Of a DNA stretch of 27,700 nucleotides, positions 14,507 through 22,238 are shown piece after piece. The notes beneath the pieces were generated by a model. The model did not search any database, was not told the DNA's origin, and saw only the letters and a program-made list of their open reading frames with translations. Source of the DNA: Methanotrichaceae archaeon (GTDB taxonomy: Archaea; Halobacteriota; Methanosarcinia; Methanotrichales; Methanotrichaceae); NCBI GenBank assembly GCA_013329455.1, contig DUKF01000227.1, positions 8,125 to 35,824 on the forward strand, given 5' to 3'. The stretch's first letter is position 1, and the number at the start of each line of letters is the position of its first letter. The translations under genes were made by a program, and so were the position numbers.

Positions 14507-14866
14507 TTAATCGATGGCTTTGGGACTGCCCCTTTTCCGCCAAGCCCAATTTATCTCCGGGTCAACCTGGTACTTCTTTATAAAATCTACCCGGCAGAAG
14601 GCGCGTCCCTTGTAGTCCTTCCAACCGTCTGGCGTGCGCCCTGTTGGAAGCTTTCTCTCTGAACCGGTGAAAGGTATGCACGCAAGCCACGTCTTCTGCA
14701 CTTCCTCCGCGATTTTTTCCGGGTTGTTAACGAACCCGCAATTACCGCAGATCAAGGTCACTTTCTTCCCCTTTTCTATCGCATTCTCAATCAGTTCTCG
14801 ATCGATCAAATTTTCTGCTTCACAGTCCATGTTTTTGCAATGCCAAGAAATTGTTTCTCCGCTCAT
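14507..14866 (-). CDS. Putative zinc-ribbon protein of unknown function
   Basis: The 119-residue soluble protein has four cysteines arranged C10-x4-C15 ... C40-x2-C43 (HCKNMDCEAEN and ICGNCGF), a probable zinc ribbon. The C-terminal half has conserved-looking aromatic and basic residues (GWKDYKGRAFCRVDFIKKYQ; PEINWAWRKRG). The ATG at 14866 is preceded by GGTGATGTT. I do not recognise a named family. It begins 31 bases after the stop of the secreted protein gene upstream, so the two may be co-transcribed, but their products are of different types. Confidence 0.65.
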   Translation of the reverse strand: MSGETISWHCKNMDCEAENLIDRELIENAIEKGKKVTLICGNCGFVNNPEKIAEEVQKTWLACIPFTGSERKLPTGRTPDGWKDYKGRAFCRVDFIKKYQVDPEINWAWRKRGSPKAID

Positions 14867-14897
14867 AACATCACCGTTTCAAACTCCCGGGTCTTGG

Positions 14898-15854
14898 TTA
14901 GCAGGGGTTCCATCCCAGAGGGGTCCGGGGTCTGTAGCCTATGAAGGCGATCCGCCTTCCATCGATCTCTTTGATCCCGCTCCCGTCCAGACAGCCCTCA
15001 GGTTCTTCGGCCTTATCAGGCACACCGATGACAGTTCCCACGATAATCAATTCTTCCTCGTCCTCTCGAATGACCTCGCCAAAAGTCTCCAGCTCGCCCT
15101 CGGTACCGTCGGAGAGAACTTCACTGATGGTACTTTCGCCATCGCTCACGCTGCCAGTAGTGCCGTCTGGCAAAGTGAGTTTGGTTGAAGGGATGCTCTT
15201 TACGAACTTCTTAGGCTCGCCCACCAAGAATACCTCTGTCTCTGACACCGTCACGTCTATCCGTCCGGTCTCGCTGGCCATATCGACAGATTCCAGCTTT
15301 TCCATCATGCTCTCCGGATCGAAACTGCTCGGACTGTCTACCATTTTGCCGTCATCTACAAGATTTGATTTCAGGTTGAAGCTGCCTAATATTTCGGTCT
15401 CCGCAATTTCGTTCCGAGTTTTGCCGTCGCTCGAATCTGTTATCCCTTCCGAGAGGGTTGCGCTCTTCGACTCAATCATGAAGTCTGTCGAGACCTGGTT
15501 CTCAGACTGGGTTATGATGCTCACCGAGCTTATATCCGAATCTGCGTACACCGATATGAAGTGCTCTAGGCCGTCTGGGCTGTTCATTTGGGCATAGTAA
15601 TGGTTGGTCCTACCCGACAGGTTGCTCCTAAGACCGTACTCTGATTCTAGGGTCGTCGCACTTTTCTGCAGGTTCAGATTCCTGATGTAGTTCTGGTCTC
15701 CGGTCCCGTTGATCTGGTCCTTTGCTGCATCGGTGTTCGTTCGAGCGAAGAGGTTTCCATCACCCTCAACTTCGATTTTTTCGTTGAATTGAAAGGCGAC
15801 CGCGGCCCCACAGATCGCCATCAACGATATTAATATTAAGATTCTCCGACTCAT
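14898..15854 (-). CDS. Predicted secreted protein of unknown function
   Basis: The 318-residue protein starts with a signal peptide (MSRRILILISLMAICGAAVA, cut before FQFNEK). The mature chain is acidic and rich in Ser, Thr, Asn and Glu, with no further membrane helix, so it is likely exported and free or loosely attached. Repetitive beta-rich composition (LFARTNTDAAKDQINGTGDQ near the start) and a terminal GYRPRTPLGWNPC are the only notable features. The start at 15854 was chosen because GGGAG lies 6 bases upstream and the signal peptide begins there; a longer frame to 15908 would spoil the signal peptide. No family is recognised. Confidence 0.65.
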   Translation of the reverse strand: MSRRILILISLMAICGAAVAFQFNEKIEVEGDGNLFARTNTDAAKDQINGTGDQNYIRNLNLQKSATTLESEYGLRSNLSGRTNHYYAQMNSPDGLEHFISVYADSDISSVSIITQSENQVSTDFMIESKSATLSEGITDSSDGKTRNEIAETEILGSFNLKSNLVDDGKMVDSPSSFDPESMMEKLESVDMASETGRIDVTVSETEVFLVGEPKKFVKSIPSTKLTLPDGTTGSVSDGESTISEVLSDGTEGELETFGEVIREDEEELIIVGTVIGVPDKAEEPEGCLDGSGIKEIDGRRIAFIGYRPRTPLGWNPC

Positions 15855-16233
15855 AATAACTCCCTGCAACTTCTTTTTTCTCCTCCCTCTCACCCTCTGC
15901 AGTTCCAAAGCACGATTGGCTAGCGTTATCGCGTCTTACTGGATGTCCCACCCCAAGATCTGTTGGGTAATTTTCAATCCAATCCCTTCAAACTATATAG
16001 TTTTATTGTCCGGGTCCATCAACCTTTGATACGACGTTGATCTGAAGAATACAATTTAAGATAAGGTCAATCACCCTTTGAGAAAAAGTATGAATAATTT
16101 ACAGAGTTTTATCGAAGCGTTTTGTTCCCATCCCAACGCCAAAAAGAGAAATAAATTGGTCCAGTTGAGGCCCGAGTTATTCCGACATCCTTCGGGGAGG
16201 ATGCCCTCGACCATTCGTCCAGCTTTCACATCA
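15855..16233. other. Intergenic region with a perfect palindrome
   Basis: No gene is seen. The notable element is the 14-base palindrome AAACTATATAGTTT at 15990-16003. It contains a TATA-like core and could be the promoter (either direction) for the secreted protein about 135 bases away. Confidence 0.35.
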
Positions 16234-16441
16234 TTTGTGTCCACGAATCTCCCTTCGACTTGAGGAGGATCAGATCCATGAGCCCCGTCAGCTCGACCCC
16301 TGCGACCTGGGACTGGACCGCCTCGGCGATCCCCATATCCCTTCCCTCAGAGATGATCGGGGAGCTGAGGCTCATCTTCATGGACTCGAAGAGGGCGACA
16401 TCGAGGCCTCGATTTTTAAAGATCCTGCATAAGGCGACCTA
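16234..16441 (-). pseudogene. Degraded fragment of cobQ (N-terminal region)
   Basis: This stretch is clearly homologous at DNA level to 14070-14265 inside cobQ. Shared runs include TTGAGGAGGATC, GTCAGCTCGACCCCTGC against GTCGGCTCGACCCCTGC, GGCGATCCCCAT, GAGGCTCAT and TTTTTxATGATxCTGCAT. It covers about 65 codons just after the P-loop, on the same (minus) strand as cobQ. It has no start, is truncated at both ends and has substitutions throughout. The duplication is internal to this locus, some 2 kb upstream of the intact gene. Confidence 0.85.
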
Positions 16442-16442
16442 T

Positions 16443-16460
16443 GTACTTATTCTTAAGTAC
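16443..16460. repeat. Short inverted repeat at the cobQ-fragment junction
   Basis: GTACTTA-TTCT-TAAGTAC is a perfect 7-base inverted repeat with a 4-base loop. It sits exactly where homology to cobQ stops. It may mark the recombination junction or be incidental. Confidence 0.3.
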
Positions 16461-16805
16461 GTTAAGGTTATCAATTCTCTTCCTGATGGCATGAATTACA
16501 CGGCTACCACAGAATCAAAGATCACAACACTCGAGGAAAATAAGTTCTACGTGATAACCGATTAAATAGACCAAATATTCCAGCAAATTTAGACCAATTA
16601 AGTCAATAACGGCATTTACAGCAAGCGATATGGGAAAGAATTAAAAGCGAACATGCTAATTGTCAATACTTAAGCATAAGTTGTCTAGCGAACGCACTGG
16701 AGGGGGTTGTAACAGAATGCCCTTGGCACCACCAGACAACGCTTAACCTCGGGTCAGATAACACTCCTCATTGGAGAACGACTGCCAGAATACTTTTTCA
16801 AAGTT
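16443..16805 (+). pseudogene. Broken plus-strand gene of unknown family
   Basis: Three in-order pieces look like one decayed protein. Frame 1 reads VINSLPDGMNYTATTESKIT then TLEENKFYV and a stop at 16563-16565. After a one-base shift near 16550 the next frame reads DNRLNRPNIPANLDQLSQ, then a TAA (16607-16609). It continues RHLQQAIWERIKSEHANCQY, LSISCLANALEGVVTECPWH and HQTTLNLGSDNTPHWRTTAR. The last part resembles a winged-helix segment (SPHWR..VR type) seen in some restriction-related proteins, but this is weak. No start codon remains. It begins directly at the end of the cobQ fragment and fades into the next gene at about 16805. Confidence 0.5.
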
Positions 16806-17016
16806 CCCCAGCCGCCTCCTCCAGCTTCGAGGTGCATAGATCCATCAGATCTGCAGCCGCCGTCACCTTCTCGGCCGCACGGGGACTTGTGGCCTCGATC
16901 TCCTTTGCCCTTTCCCGGAAGCTCTTACTGTGGCTCTTGTTGTGCTCGATCCAGTGCTCCATCAGGTGCTCGATCTCGTGCTTGTGCAATTTTTTCGCCT
17001 CCAACTCGAACTCCAA
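16798..17016 (-). CDS. Small His/Glu-rich helical protein
   Basis: The 72-residue protein is predicted to be all helical, with a striking histidine-rich N-terminal part (KLHKHEIEHLMEHWIEHNKSHSKS) followed by a second amphipathic helix (RAAEKVTAAADLMDLCTSKLEEAA). The pattern HWIEHN..H...FRERA recalls small helical domains found in archaeal and bacterial proteins of unknown or metal-related role. The only in-frame starts are TTG (17016 or shortly after) without a good ribosome site, since a stop lies three codons upstream; it may rely on transcription through idsA, which ends 39 bases upstream. Confidence 0.55.
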   Translation of the reverse strand: MEFELEAKKLHKHEIEHLMEHWIEHNKSHSKSFRERAKEIEATSPRAAEKVTAAADLMDLCTSKLEEAAGEL

Positions 17017-17055
17017 CCGCGCTCAGGCTACAAATCCCGTTTGTCGTTTTATGGA

Positions 17056-18027
17056 TTAATAACTTCTGCTTATCATGTAGTCGGCCAGCTCCAGCAGAAG
17101 GGCTTTGGCGTCGGAATCGTCCAGAACGTCGAGGGCCTCTTTCCCCTCACGCACGAGGCTCACGGCCTTGGACCGGGCGTAGCCTATCGACCCGCTGGCT
17201 CTGAGGACTTCGAGGGCGGCCTCGATCTCCTCGGAGGTCGCGTTCTTCTTGCCGAAGATCTCAACTTTGGCGCCGCTCTCCATGGCGTGGATCATGATCA
17301 GGGTCTTCTTCCCCTCAGCGAGGTCCCCGCCCCTCGGCTTTCCGAGCACTTCCATCGGGGCGGTGAGGTCAAGGACGTCGTCCTGGATCTGAAAGGCCAT
17401 CCCCACCAGGCGGCCGAACCTCTCGAGCCCCTCGGCTTGCTGTGCTGGTGCGCCGCTGAGGCGGGCGCCCATCCAGGCAGAAGCCCCATAGAGGACCCCC
17501 GTCTTCTTCTCGATCATCTCGAGGTACTCGTCCTCGCTGACCTGGTCCCTCCTCTAAAACTCCATGTCCAACCACTGCCCCTCGCAGATGGCGGCGCAAG
17601 TTCCGGCCAGCATCTTCACCGATGCGACCATGTCCTCGGGACTGGGAACATCAGCGGCCGCCAGGATCTCGAAAGCCTTGGAATAGAGGGTGTCCCCGGC
17701 CAAGATCGCCCCGGCCTCGTCCCACTTCACGTGGACCGCGGGCCTTCCCCGCCTGGTCTCGGCGTTGTCCATTATGTCGTCGTGGATCAGGGTGAAGTTA
17801 TGGACCAGCTCTATCGACACGGCAGCCGGGACGACGACCTTCGGATCCCCCCCCACAGCCTCAGCAGCCATGAGAAGCATGCTCGGACGCAGCCTTTTTC
17901 CCCCAGCATCCACCAGATGCCTTCCGGCCTCGTAGAGCTCCTTCGGATGAACCACCGGCAAGAGATCCCCGATGGCCCCGGATATCATATCAGCGCGCCT
18001 CGTCAGCTCCTCGTCAAGCATCACCAT
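17056..18027 (-). CDS. idsA: Geranylgeranyl diphosphate synthase (IdsA) with an in-frame TAG
   Basis: Two abutting frames together encode a complete 323-codon polyprenyl synthase, which builds the C20 chain for archaeal membrane lipids. The first part (start ATG 18027 after GGAGGCGTGAT) carries GGKRLRPSMLLMAAEA and the first Asp-rich motif LIHDDIMDNAETRRGRP. The second carries FQIQDDVLDLTAPM and GGDLAEGKKTL. They are in the same frame, separated only by TAG at 17554-17556, where relatives have an acidic residue or Gln (...DMEF-TAG-RRDQVSEDEYLEM). GAG to TAG is one substitution. Since the enzyme should be essential, a sequence error, readthrough or a very recent mutation are the options. The gene follows rnj by 30 bases. 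Confidence 0.9.
17554..17556 (-). other. In-frame TAG codon within idsA
   Basis: TAG interrupts the idsA frame at codon 158, between the two Asp-rich motifs, with the frame preserved on both sides. TAG is a normal stop for hicA, mfnD, the LysE gene, the GT2 gene, MEMO, rpoN and rpoK here, so general reassignment is unlikely. Confidence 0.9.
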
Positions 18028-18057
18028 CTTTTATCACGCCTCCTCCTTTTCCCCCAT

Positions 18058-19401
18058 TCAGGGGAGGACCAGCTGCTGACCGTTCCTCATTATGTGGAAG
18101 GTGTAGCCGAGCTCGTAGCCCGTATCCTCGGCCATGGAGAGGTACTTGCCGTGACTCTCGAAGGTTCCGTGGCTGGGTATCACGTGCTCCGGATTTATCA
18201 TCCTCAAAAGCTCCCAGTGGTCCTCGACGCAGGCGTGTCCCGAGACGTGGATGTTGTCGTAAACACTCGCGCCCCTCATCTTCAGCTTCGTCTCCACGAT
18301 GTGGCGGCTGGCCTTGTTGAGCGGCTGAGGTATGATCCCGGCACTGAAGACGACCTTGTCACCAGACTCGAGCTGATAATCGGTATCGCCGCTGGCAACC
18401 CGGCTCAAGACGGCGCCAGGTTCGCCCTGGTGGCCGGTCATGATCGGGAGGTACTTGTCCTTTCCCTCCTGCATCATCCTCTTGAAGAACTTGTCGACGC
18501 TCTTTCTCCTGCCGTACACCGGGAGGTTGTCGTCGGACTTGGGTGCGTACCCAACTCTCTTCGCTGTTCCCCAGTACTTCTCCATCGATCTGCCCAAAAG
18601 GACCGGCTTTCTTCCCATCTCATGGGCAGCCTCAATTATCGCCCTGATTCTGGCTATGTGGGACGAGAAGGTGGTCACCAAAACCCCCGACTTCGTCTCT
18701 TCAGTCCCCATCAGAACGTCCCAGACGAGGTCCTTTGCTATCTGCTCCGACGGGGTCTTTCCTGATACTCCAGCGTTGGTGGTCTCAGTTATCAGAGCCA
18801 AAACCCCCTCCTTCTCCAGCTTTTTCAACCTGGCAAAGTCAGGAGGCGGCCCCAGGGTCGGATTTCTGTCCATCTTGAAGTCGTTGGCGTAGAGGATCAC
18901 CCCTTTGGGGGTGTGAATGGCTGCGAAGACGCAGTCGACTATGCTGTGCTGAACCCTAATGAACTCCAGCTCGATGTCAGGCGCTATCTGCCTGCTCTTG
19001 CCGGCGTTCATGGTTATGACCTCGTTCTTCGTCCCATGAAGCCTCTCAGACTCGAACTCCTGTCTGATCAAATCTGCGGTAAAAGGGGTTCCGAAGATGG
19101 GTGCCCTGTACTTGTGAGCAAGCTTTGAGATCGCACCTATGTGGTCCAAATGGCCGTGAGTGCAGGCTATCGCCCTCACCCTCCCGTCCACGTCCTTCAT
19201 GATGCTGTCGTTGGGGATCGCCCCCATGGATATCAGCTCGGAGGGGCGGAGCCTCTCTACGTCTGTATCCTCGTGTATCTGAACTCTGTCCAATCGGAGA
19301 CCCATGTCCATTATCACTATGTCATGACCGATTTTGATCGCGGTCATGTTCCGTCCTATCTCTTCGTAGCCTCCGATCGCTACAATTCCAATATCCTTCA
19401 T
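18058..19401 (-). CDS. rnj: Archaeal RNase J (beta-CASP ribonuclease)
   Basis: The 447-residue protein is a metallo-beta-lactamase/beta-CASP nuclease of the RNase J type, a 5'-to-3' exoribonuclease acting in RNA decay. The zinc motif is THGHLDHIGA (residues 81-90, ligands His82, His84, Asp86, His87). Other motifs are YANDFKMD, the ETTNAG motif, the MTGHQGEPGAVLSR beta-CASP segment and the late HVSGHACVEDHWELL and VIPSHGTFE motifs. The bacterial C-terminal domain is absent, as expected for archaea. The ATG overlaps the fni stop by 4 bases (ATGA), and idsA follows. Linkage of rnj with isoprenoid genes is a recurrent euryarchaeal arrangement. Confidence 0.93.
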   Translation of the reverse strand: MKDIGIVAIGGYEEIGRNMTAIKIGHDIVIMDMGLRLDRVQIHEDTDVERLRPSELISMGAIPNDSIMKDVDGRVRAIACTHGHLDHIGAISKLAHKYRAPIFGTPFTADLIRQEFESERLHGTKNEVITMNAGKSRQIAPDIELEFIRVQHSIVDCVFAAIHTPKGVILYANDFKMDRNPTLGPPPDFARLKKLEKEGVLALITETTNAGVSGKTPSEQIAKDLVWDVLMGTEETKSGVLVTTFSSHIARIRAIIEAAHEMGRKPVLLGRSMEKYWGTAKRVGYAPKSDDNLPVYGRRKSVDKFFKRMMQEGKDKYLPIMTGHQGEPGAVLSRVASGDTDYQLESGDKVVFSAGIIPQPLNKASRHIVETKLKMRGASVYDNIHVSGHACVEDHWELLRMINPEHVIPSHGTFESHGKYLSMAEDTGYELGYTFHIMRNGQQLVLP

Positions 19402-20486
19402 CTCGACATCTCTCTGTGAATCGCAAACTTTTTCGTGTCAAACCCTCTCTGCTCCAGGATCTCTCTCGTCCTTCCAAAAACGATGATCCGCGCAGACCGA
19501 AGGTCCGATATGTCCTTCGAGGCGGTCAGGAACATGGCTGTCCTGAAGGCTCTCTTGTAACCTCTGAGAGCCTCAGCCACCTCGGAAGATTCTTTCGTTG
19601 CAGGGGCCAGGAATGGCAGAGCTGCCCCAGCCAAACTCGCACCCAGGGCGATGCTCTTTGCCACATCGATCCCGCTTCGAACCCCTCCGGAGGATATGAC
19701 CTTCGCCCCGGCAGAGGCGCATTCCACAACGCTCACTGGCGTTGGAACCCCCCAGTTCAAGAATAACCTTCCCATAATGGCGGACTCCGGATCCCCCCGT
19801 TCCTCCGCACGGTAGGCCTCGACCCCAGACCAGCTGGTCCCGCCCAAGCCCCCAACGTCGATTATCTCCACTCCCGCCCCCATAAGGGCCAAGGCATCCT
19901 CTCCAGATATCCCGGCCCCCGTCTCTTTGGCGATGATCGGAACACTCCTGTCGGAGGCAGACCTGATCGCCTCGATCGCCCCCCGACCTTCGGTCTCCCC
20001 CTCCGGCTGGATGCTCTCCTGGAGAAAGTTCAGGTGGACCGCTATGGCATCGGCATCGATCATCTCCGCCAGCCGGTCGACGACTTCGGGACCTTCCCTC
20101 TGGAGCTGCACCGCCCCGATGTTTCCGACGATCGGAATTTTCGGTGCTGCATCCCTCACCGCCGAGAAGGTCTCCTCGACCTCTGGGCTTTCGAGAGCAG
20201 CCCTCTGGGACCCGACGCCCATGGCCACCCCCACCTCCTGGGCAGCGAGGGCCAAATTCACGTTGATCTCCTTGGTGTCGGGGTGTCCCCCCGTCATCCC
20301 GGAGATCATCAAGGGAATGGCGAGATCCTTCCCCAGAAATTGGCACCTTGTATCTATCTCATCAGCGTCGATGCCCGGCAAGGCTCTGTGGACTAAAGCG
20401 AGGTCGTCGAAGGGCCTGCACCTCCCCTCTACTTTCTTTTCCAGACAGATCCTTATGTGGTCGAGCTTTCTCTTGCCTGTGGTCAT
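19398..20486 (-). CDS. fni: Type 2 isopentenyl-diphosphate isomerase
   Basis: The 362-residue FMN- and NAD(P)H-dependent enzyme interconverts IPP and DMAPP, the two C5 units for isoprenoid synthesis. Family landmarks are the N-terminal RKLDHIRICLEKKVEG, PLMISGMTGGH, the MGVGSQRAALE flavin/substrate segment, VHLNFLQESIQPEGE, KETGAGIS, the VGGLGGTSWSGVEAYR motif and the phosphate-binding SSGGVRSGIDVAKSI. Length is normal. It is joined to ipk upstream and rnj downstream by 4-base ATGA overlaps, so the three are translationally coupled. Confidence 0.96.
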   Translation of the reverse strand: MTTGKRKLDHIRICLEKKVEGRCRPFDDLALVHRALPGIDADEIDTRCQFLGKDLAIPLMISGMTGGHPDTKEINVNLALAAQEVGVAMGVGSQRAALESPEVEETFSAVRDAAPKIPIVGNIGAVQLQREGPEVVDRLAEMIDADAIAVHLNFLQESIQPEGETEGRGAIEAIRSASDRSVPIIAKETGAGISGEDALALMGAGVEIIDVGGLGGTSWSGVEAYRAEERGDPESAIMGRLFLNWGVPTPVSVVECASAGAKVISSGGVRSGIDVAKSIALGASLAGAALPFLAPATKESSEVAEALRGYKRAFRTAMFLTASKDISDLRSARIIVFGRTREILEQRGFDTKKFAIHREMSR

Positions 20487-21241
20487 ATTCTACCCTCCAC
20501 CAGGGTTCCCACTCTCTCGCCCATCAAGATCCTCTCGATCTGACCCGCCTTTTCGGCGTTGAATATCTGGGACTCGACGCCCTGATCGGCCAAATCCAAG
20601 AGCTCCTCGAGTTTTCCCCTCATGCCGCCGGTGACGTCCACCCCGGCCGACGCTCCCAGCTCCGAGCCGATTTTTGGAAGGGCCTCTCGCCTCACCTCGG
20701 CCAGGACCTCACCTCTGAAGATTACACCGTCAACGGCCGTTCCCAGGGCCACGATTTCTGGCTTGAGGGTCCTCGCCAAATGGGATACGAGCTGGTCGCC
20801 AGAGACGATCCCAGCGCCTATTGACCTGTCCATGGCGACGTCGCCGTGGAGGACCGGGACGAGACCATTATTCACCATCTCGATGACGGGTTCGGTTTCC
20901 ATGGCATCTATCCTCCCATCTCTCAGAAGGGTGCAGCTCAGAGGGTGGACAGGGACCGGGCGTGACCCCGCCCTTCTGAGGCTCTCGACCACGAGATCGT
21001 TCAGCCTGACTACCGACCTATGAGTCTCCAGGACCCCTTCGGGGCTGAACCTCTCGGCGAGGTTGTACTTTTTCGCGTGGATGTGGCCGAAGGACCCCGC
21101 ACCGTGTACCAGTATTAGACCAGACCCGTGCCTGGCGATCTCGGTTGCGATCCTCTCGATCTCTTCCATCCTCGCCGATTCCAGCCTTGTCTTGTCGGTC
21201 AGGACGCTCCCGCCGATCTTCAGAATTTTGATCTCGGTCAT
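20483..21241 (-). CDS. ipk: Isopentenyl phosphate kinase
   Basis: The 252-residue amino-acid-kinase-fold enzyme phosphorylates isopentenyl phosphate to IPP, the last step of the archaeal mevalonate route. It shows ILKIGGSVLTDK, the LVHGAGSFGHIHAKKYNL segment with the family-specific histidine, VHGDVAMD-like VLHGDVAMDRSIGAGIVSGDQ, and the late VDVTGGMRGKLEEL motif. The ATG at 21241 overlaps the mvk stop (ATGA) and aligns with the family start, so the longer in-frame extension to 21280 was rejected. With mvk and fni it forms a compact pathway block. Confidence 0.95.
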   Translation of the reverse strand: MTEIKILKIGGSVLTDKTRLESARMEEIERIATEIARHGSGLILVHGAGSFGHIHAKKYNLAERFSPEGVLETHRSVVRLNDLVVESLRRAGSRPVPVHPLSCTLLRDGRIDAMETEPVIEMVNNGLVPVLHGDVAMDRSIGAGIVSGDQLVSHLARTLKPEIVALGTAVDGVIFRGEVLAEVRREALPKIGSELGASAGVDVTGGMRGKLEELLDLADQGVESQIFNAEKAGQIERILMGERVGTLVEGRI

Positions 21242-22227
21242 CTTTCGTCCATGGGATCTTCGAGCCTCAGCCCCTGGCATCCCGTGACCACGGAGAAAGG
21301 CTCACCCCTCGCCTGGGTTATGGCGGTCATCACCCTCAGAACGTCCTCGGGATCTGTTCGCGGCAGGGCTATCATGCATCCTCCTCCGCCCGCACCTGTC
21401 AGCTTTGCGCCAAAAGCTCGGCCTGCGCCCCGGGAGGCGTAGACCAGCTCGGAGAGCTCCCGGGTCCCGACACCGATCGACTCTAGAAGGCCGTGGTTAG
21501 CGTTCAATAGCCCCCCCAGATCTTCCAGACGTCTCTCTCTGATGCAGTCCGGCGCACGCTTCGATATCTTTCCTATCGCCCGGAATATGGGATCGACGAT
21601 CTCTGGATATTTGGCCCTGAAGCTCTGAACCTTCTCGACCTCGGCCCGGGTGTCGTGAGGTCTGCCCGAAAACCCCACAACCAGTTTGATCTCTGGAAGA
21701 TCGATCGACCTTGCCGACCCTTCGACGAGCTGATACCCGCCAAAGGTGGCAAGAGCGGTGTCTGTGGGCGAGCCGTGCCCCTCCTGGACGGACTTCTCTA
21801 TCTTGTGGGCCTCTTTTGCGATCTCGTCCGCAGACAAATCCAGCTCCAGGTGACGGCTCAAGGCCCCAAGAGTGGCGACGATAACGGAAGCTGAGGACCC
21901 AAGGCCCGAGGCCGGAGGTATCTCCGACTCCACGGTGATCCTGAGATCTCTTGCCCCAAATTCTTTCAAAACTGCGGAAACGTACCTTGTAGCATGAACG
22001 GCGCCTTCGCTGACATCTTTCGTCAGAACCGCGCCGGTTAGGGGGTCCAAAGTTATCCCCTCCAGTGTCATCCAAAGGTCCGGGGCTGATATCTCAAGCC
22101 TTCCCGGCAAGTCCTCGATGCTGGCCCGAACCCTCAGATCCACCGCCGCGCCCAAAGCGGATGCTCCGGAGACAACGGCGTGTTCCCCAAAGAGGATCAC
22201 CTTGCCGGGAGCAGTGGCGGATGTCAG
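21238..22227 (-). CDS. mvk: Mevalonate kinase, apparently starting at CTG
   Basis: The GHMP-family kinase phosphorylates mevalonate. Motifs are the N-terminal APGKVILFGEHAVV, the ATP-binding PPASGLGSSASVIVATLGAL and the C-terminal KLTGAGGGGCMIALP. The only ATG/GTG/TTG near the N-terminus is the GTG that encodes Val of GKV, which would remove APGK. Upstream in frame there is CTG at 22227, giving MTSATAPGKVILFGEH, and it lies 7 bases after GGAGG (22236-22240) positioned right at the MEMO stop. I therefore annotate CTG as the start, giving 329 residues, normal for the family. A GTG start at 22200 is the conservative alternative. Confidence 0.92.
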   Translation of the reverse strand: MTSATAPGKVILFGEHAVVSGASALGAAVDLRVRASIEDLPGRLEISAPDLWMTLEGITLDPLTGAVLTKDVSEGAVHATRYVSAVLKEFGARDLRITVESEIPPASGLGSSASVIVATLGALSRHLELDLSADEIAKEAHKIEKSVQEGHGSPTDTALATFGGYQLVEGSARSIDLPEIKLVVGFSGRPHDTRAEVEKVQSFRAKYPEIVDPIFRAIGKISKRAPDCIRERRLEDLGGLLNANHGLLESIGVGTRELSELVYASRGAGRAFGAKLTGAGGGGCMIALPRTDPEDVLRVMTAITQARGEPFSVVTGCQGLRLEDPMDER

Positions 22228-22238
22228 ATTTTCGCCTC

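Noticed and set aside
17554..17556. Pyrrolysine codon as the explanation of the idsA TAG
   Set aside because: Not excluded, but TAG is used as an ordinary stop by at least seven genes here, no pyl gene is in the window, and a polyprenyl synthase is not a known pyrrolysine protein. Kept only as one option.
16930..18765. Plus-strand open frame of 611 codons
   Set aside because: It is antisense to idsA and rnj, whose motifs are unmistakable. The G+C-rich third positions of those genes create long chance frames; the translation has no family features and is Leu/His-rich.
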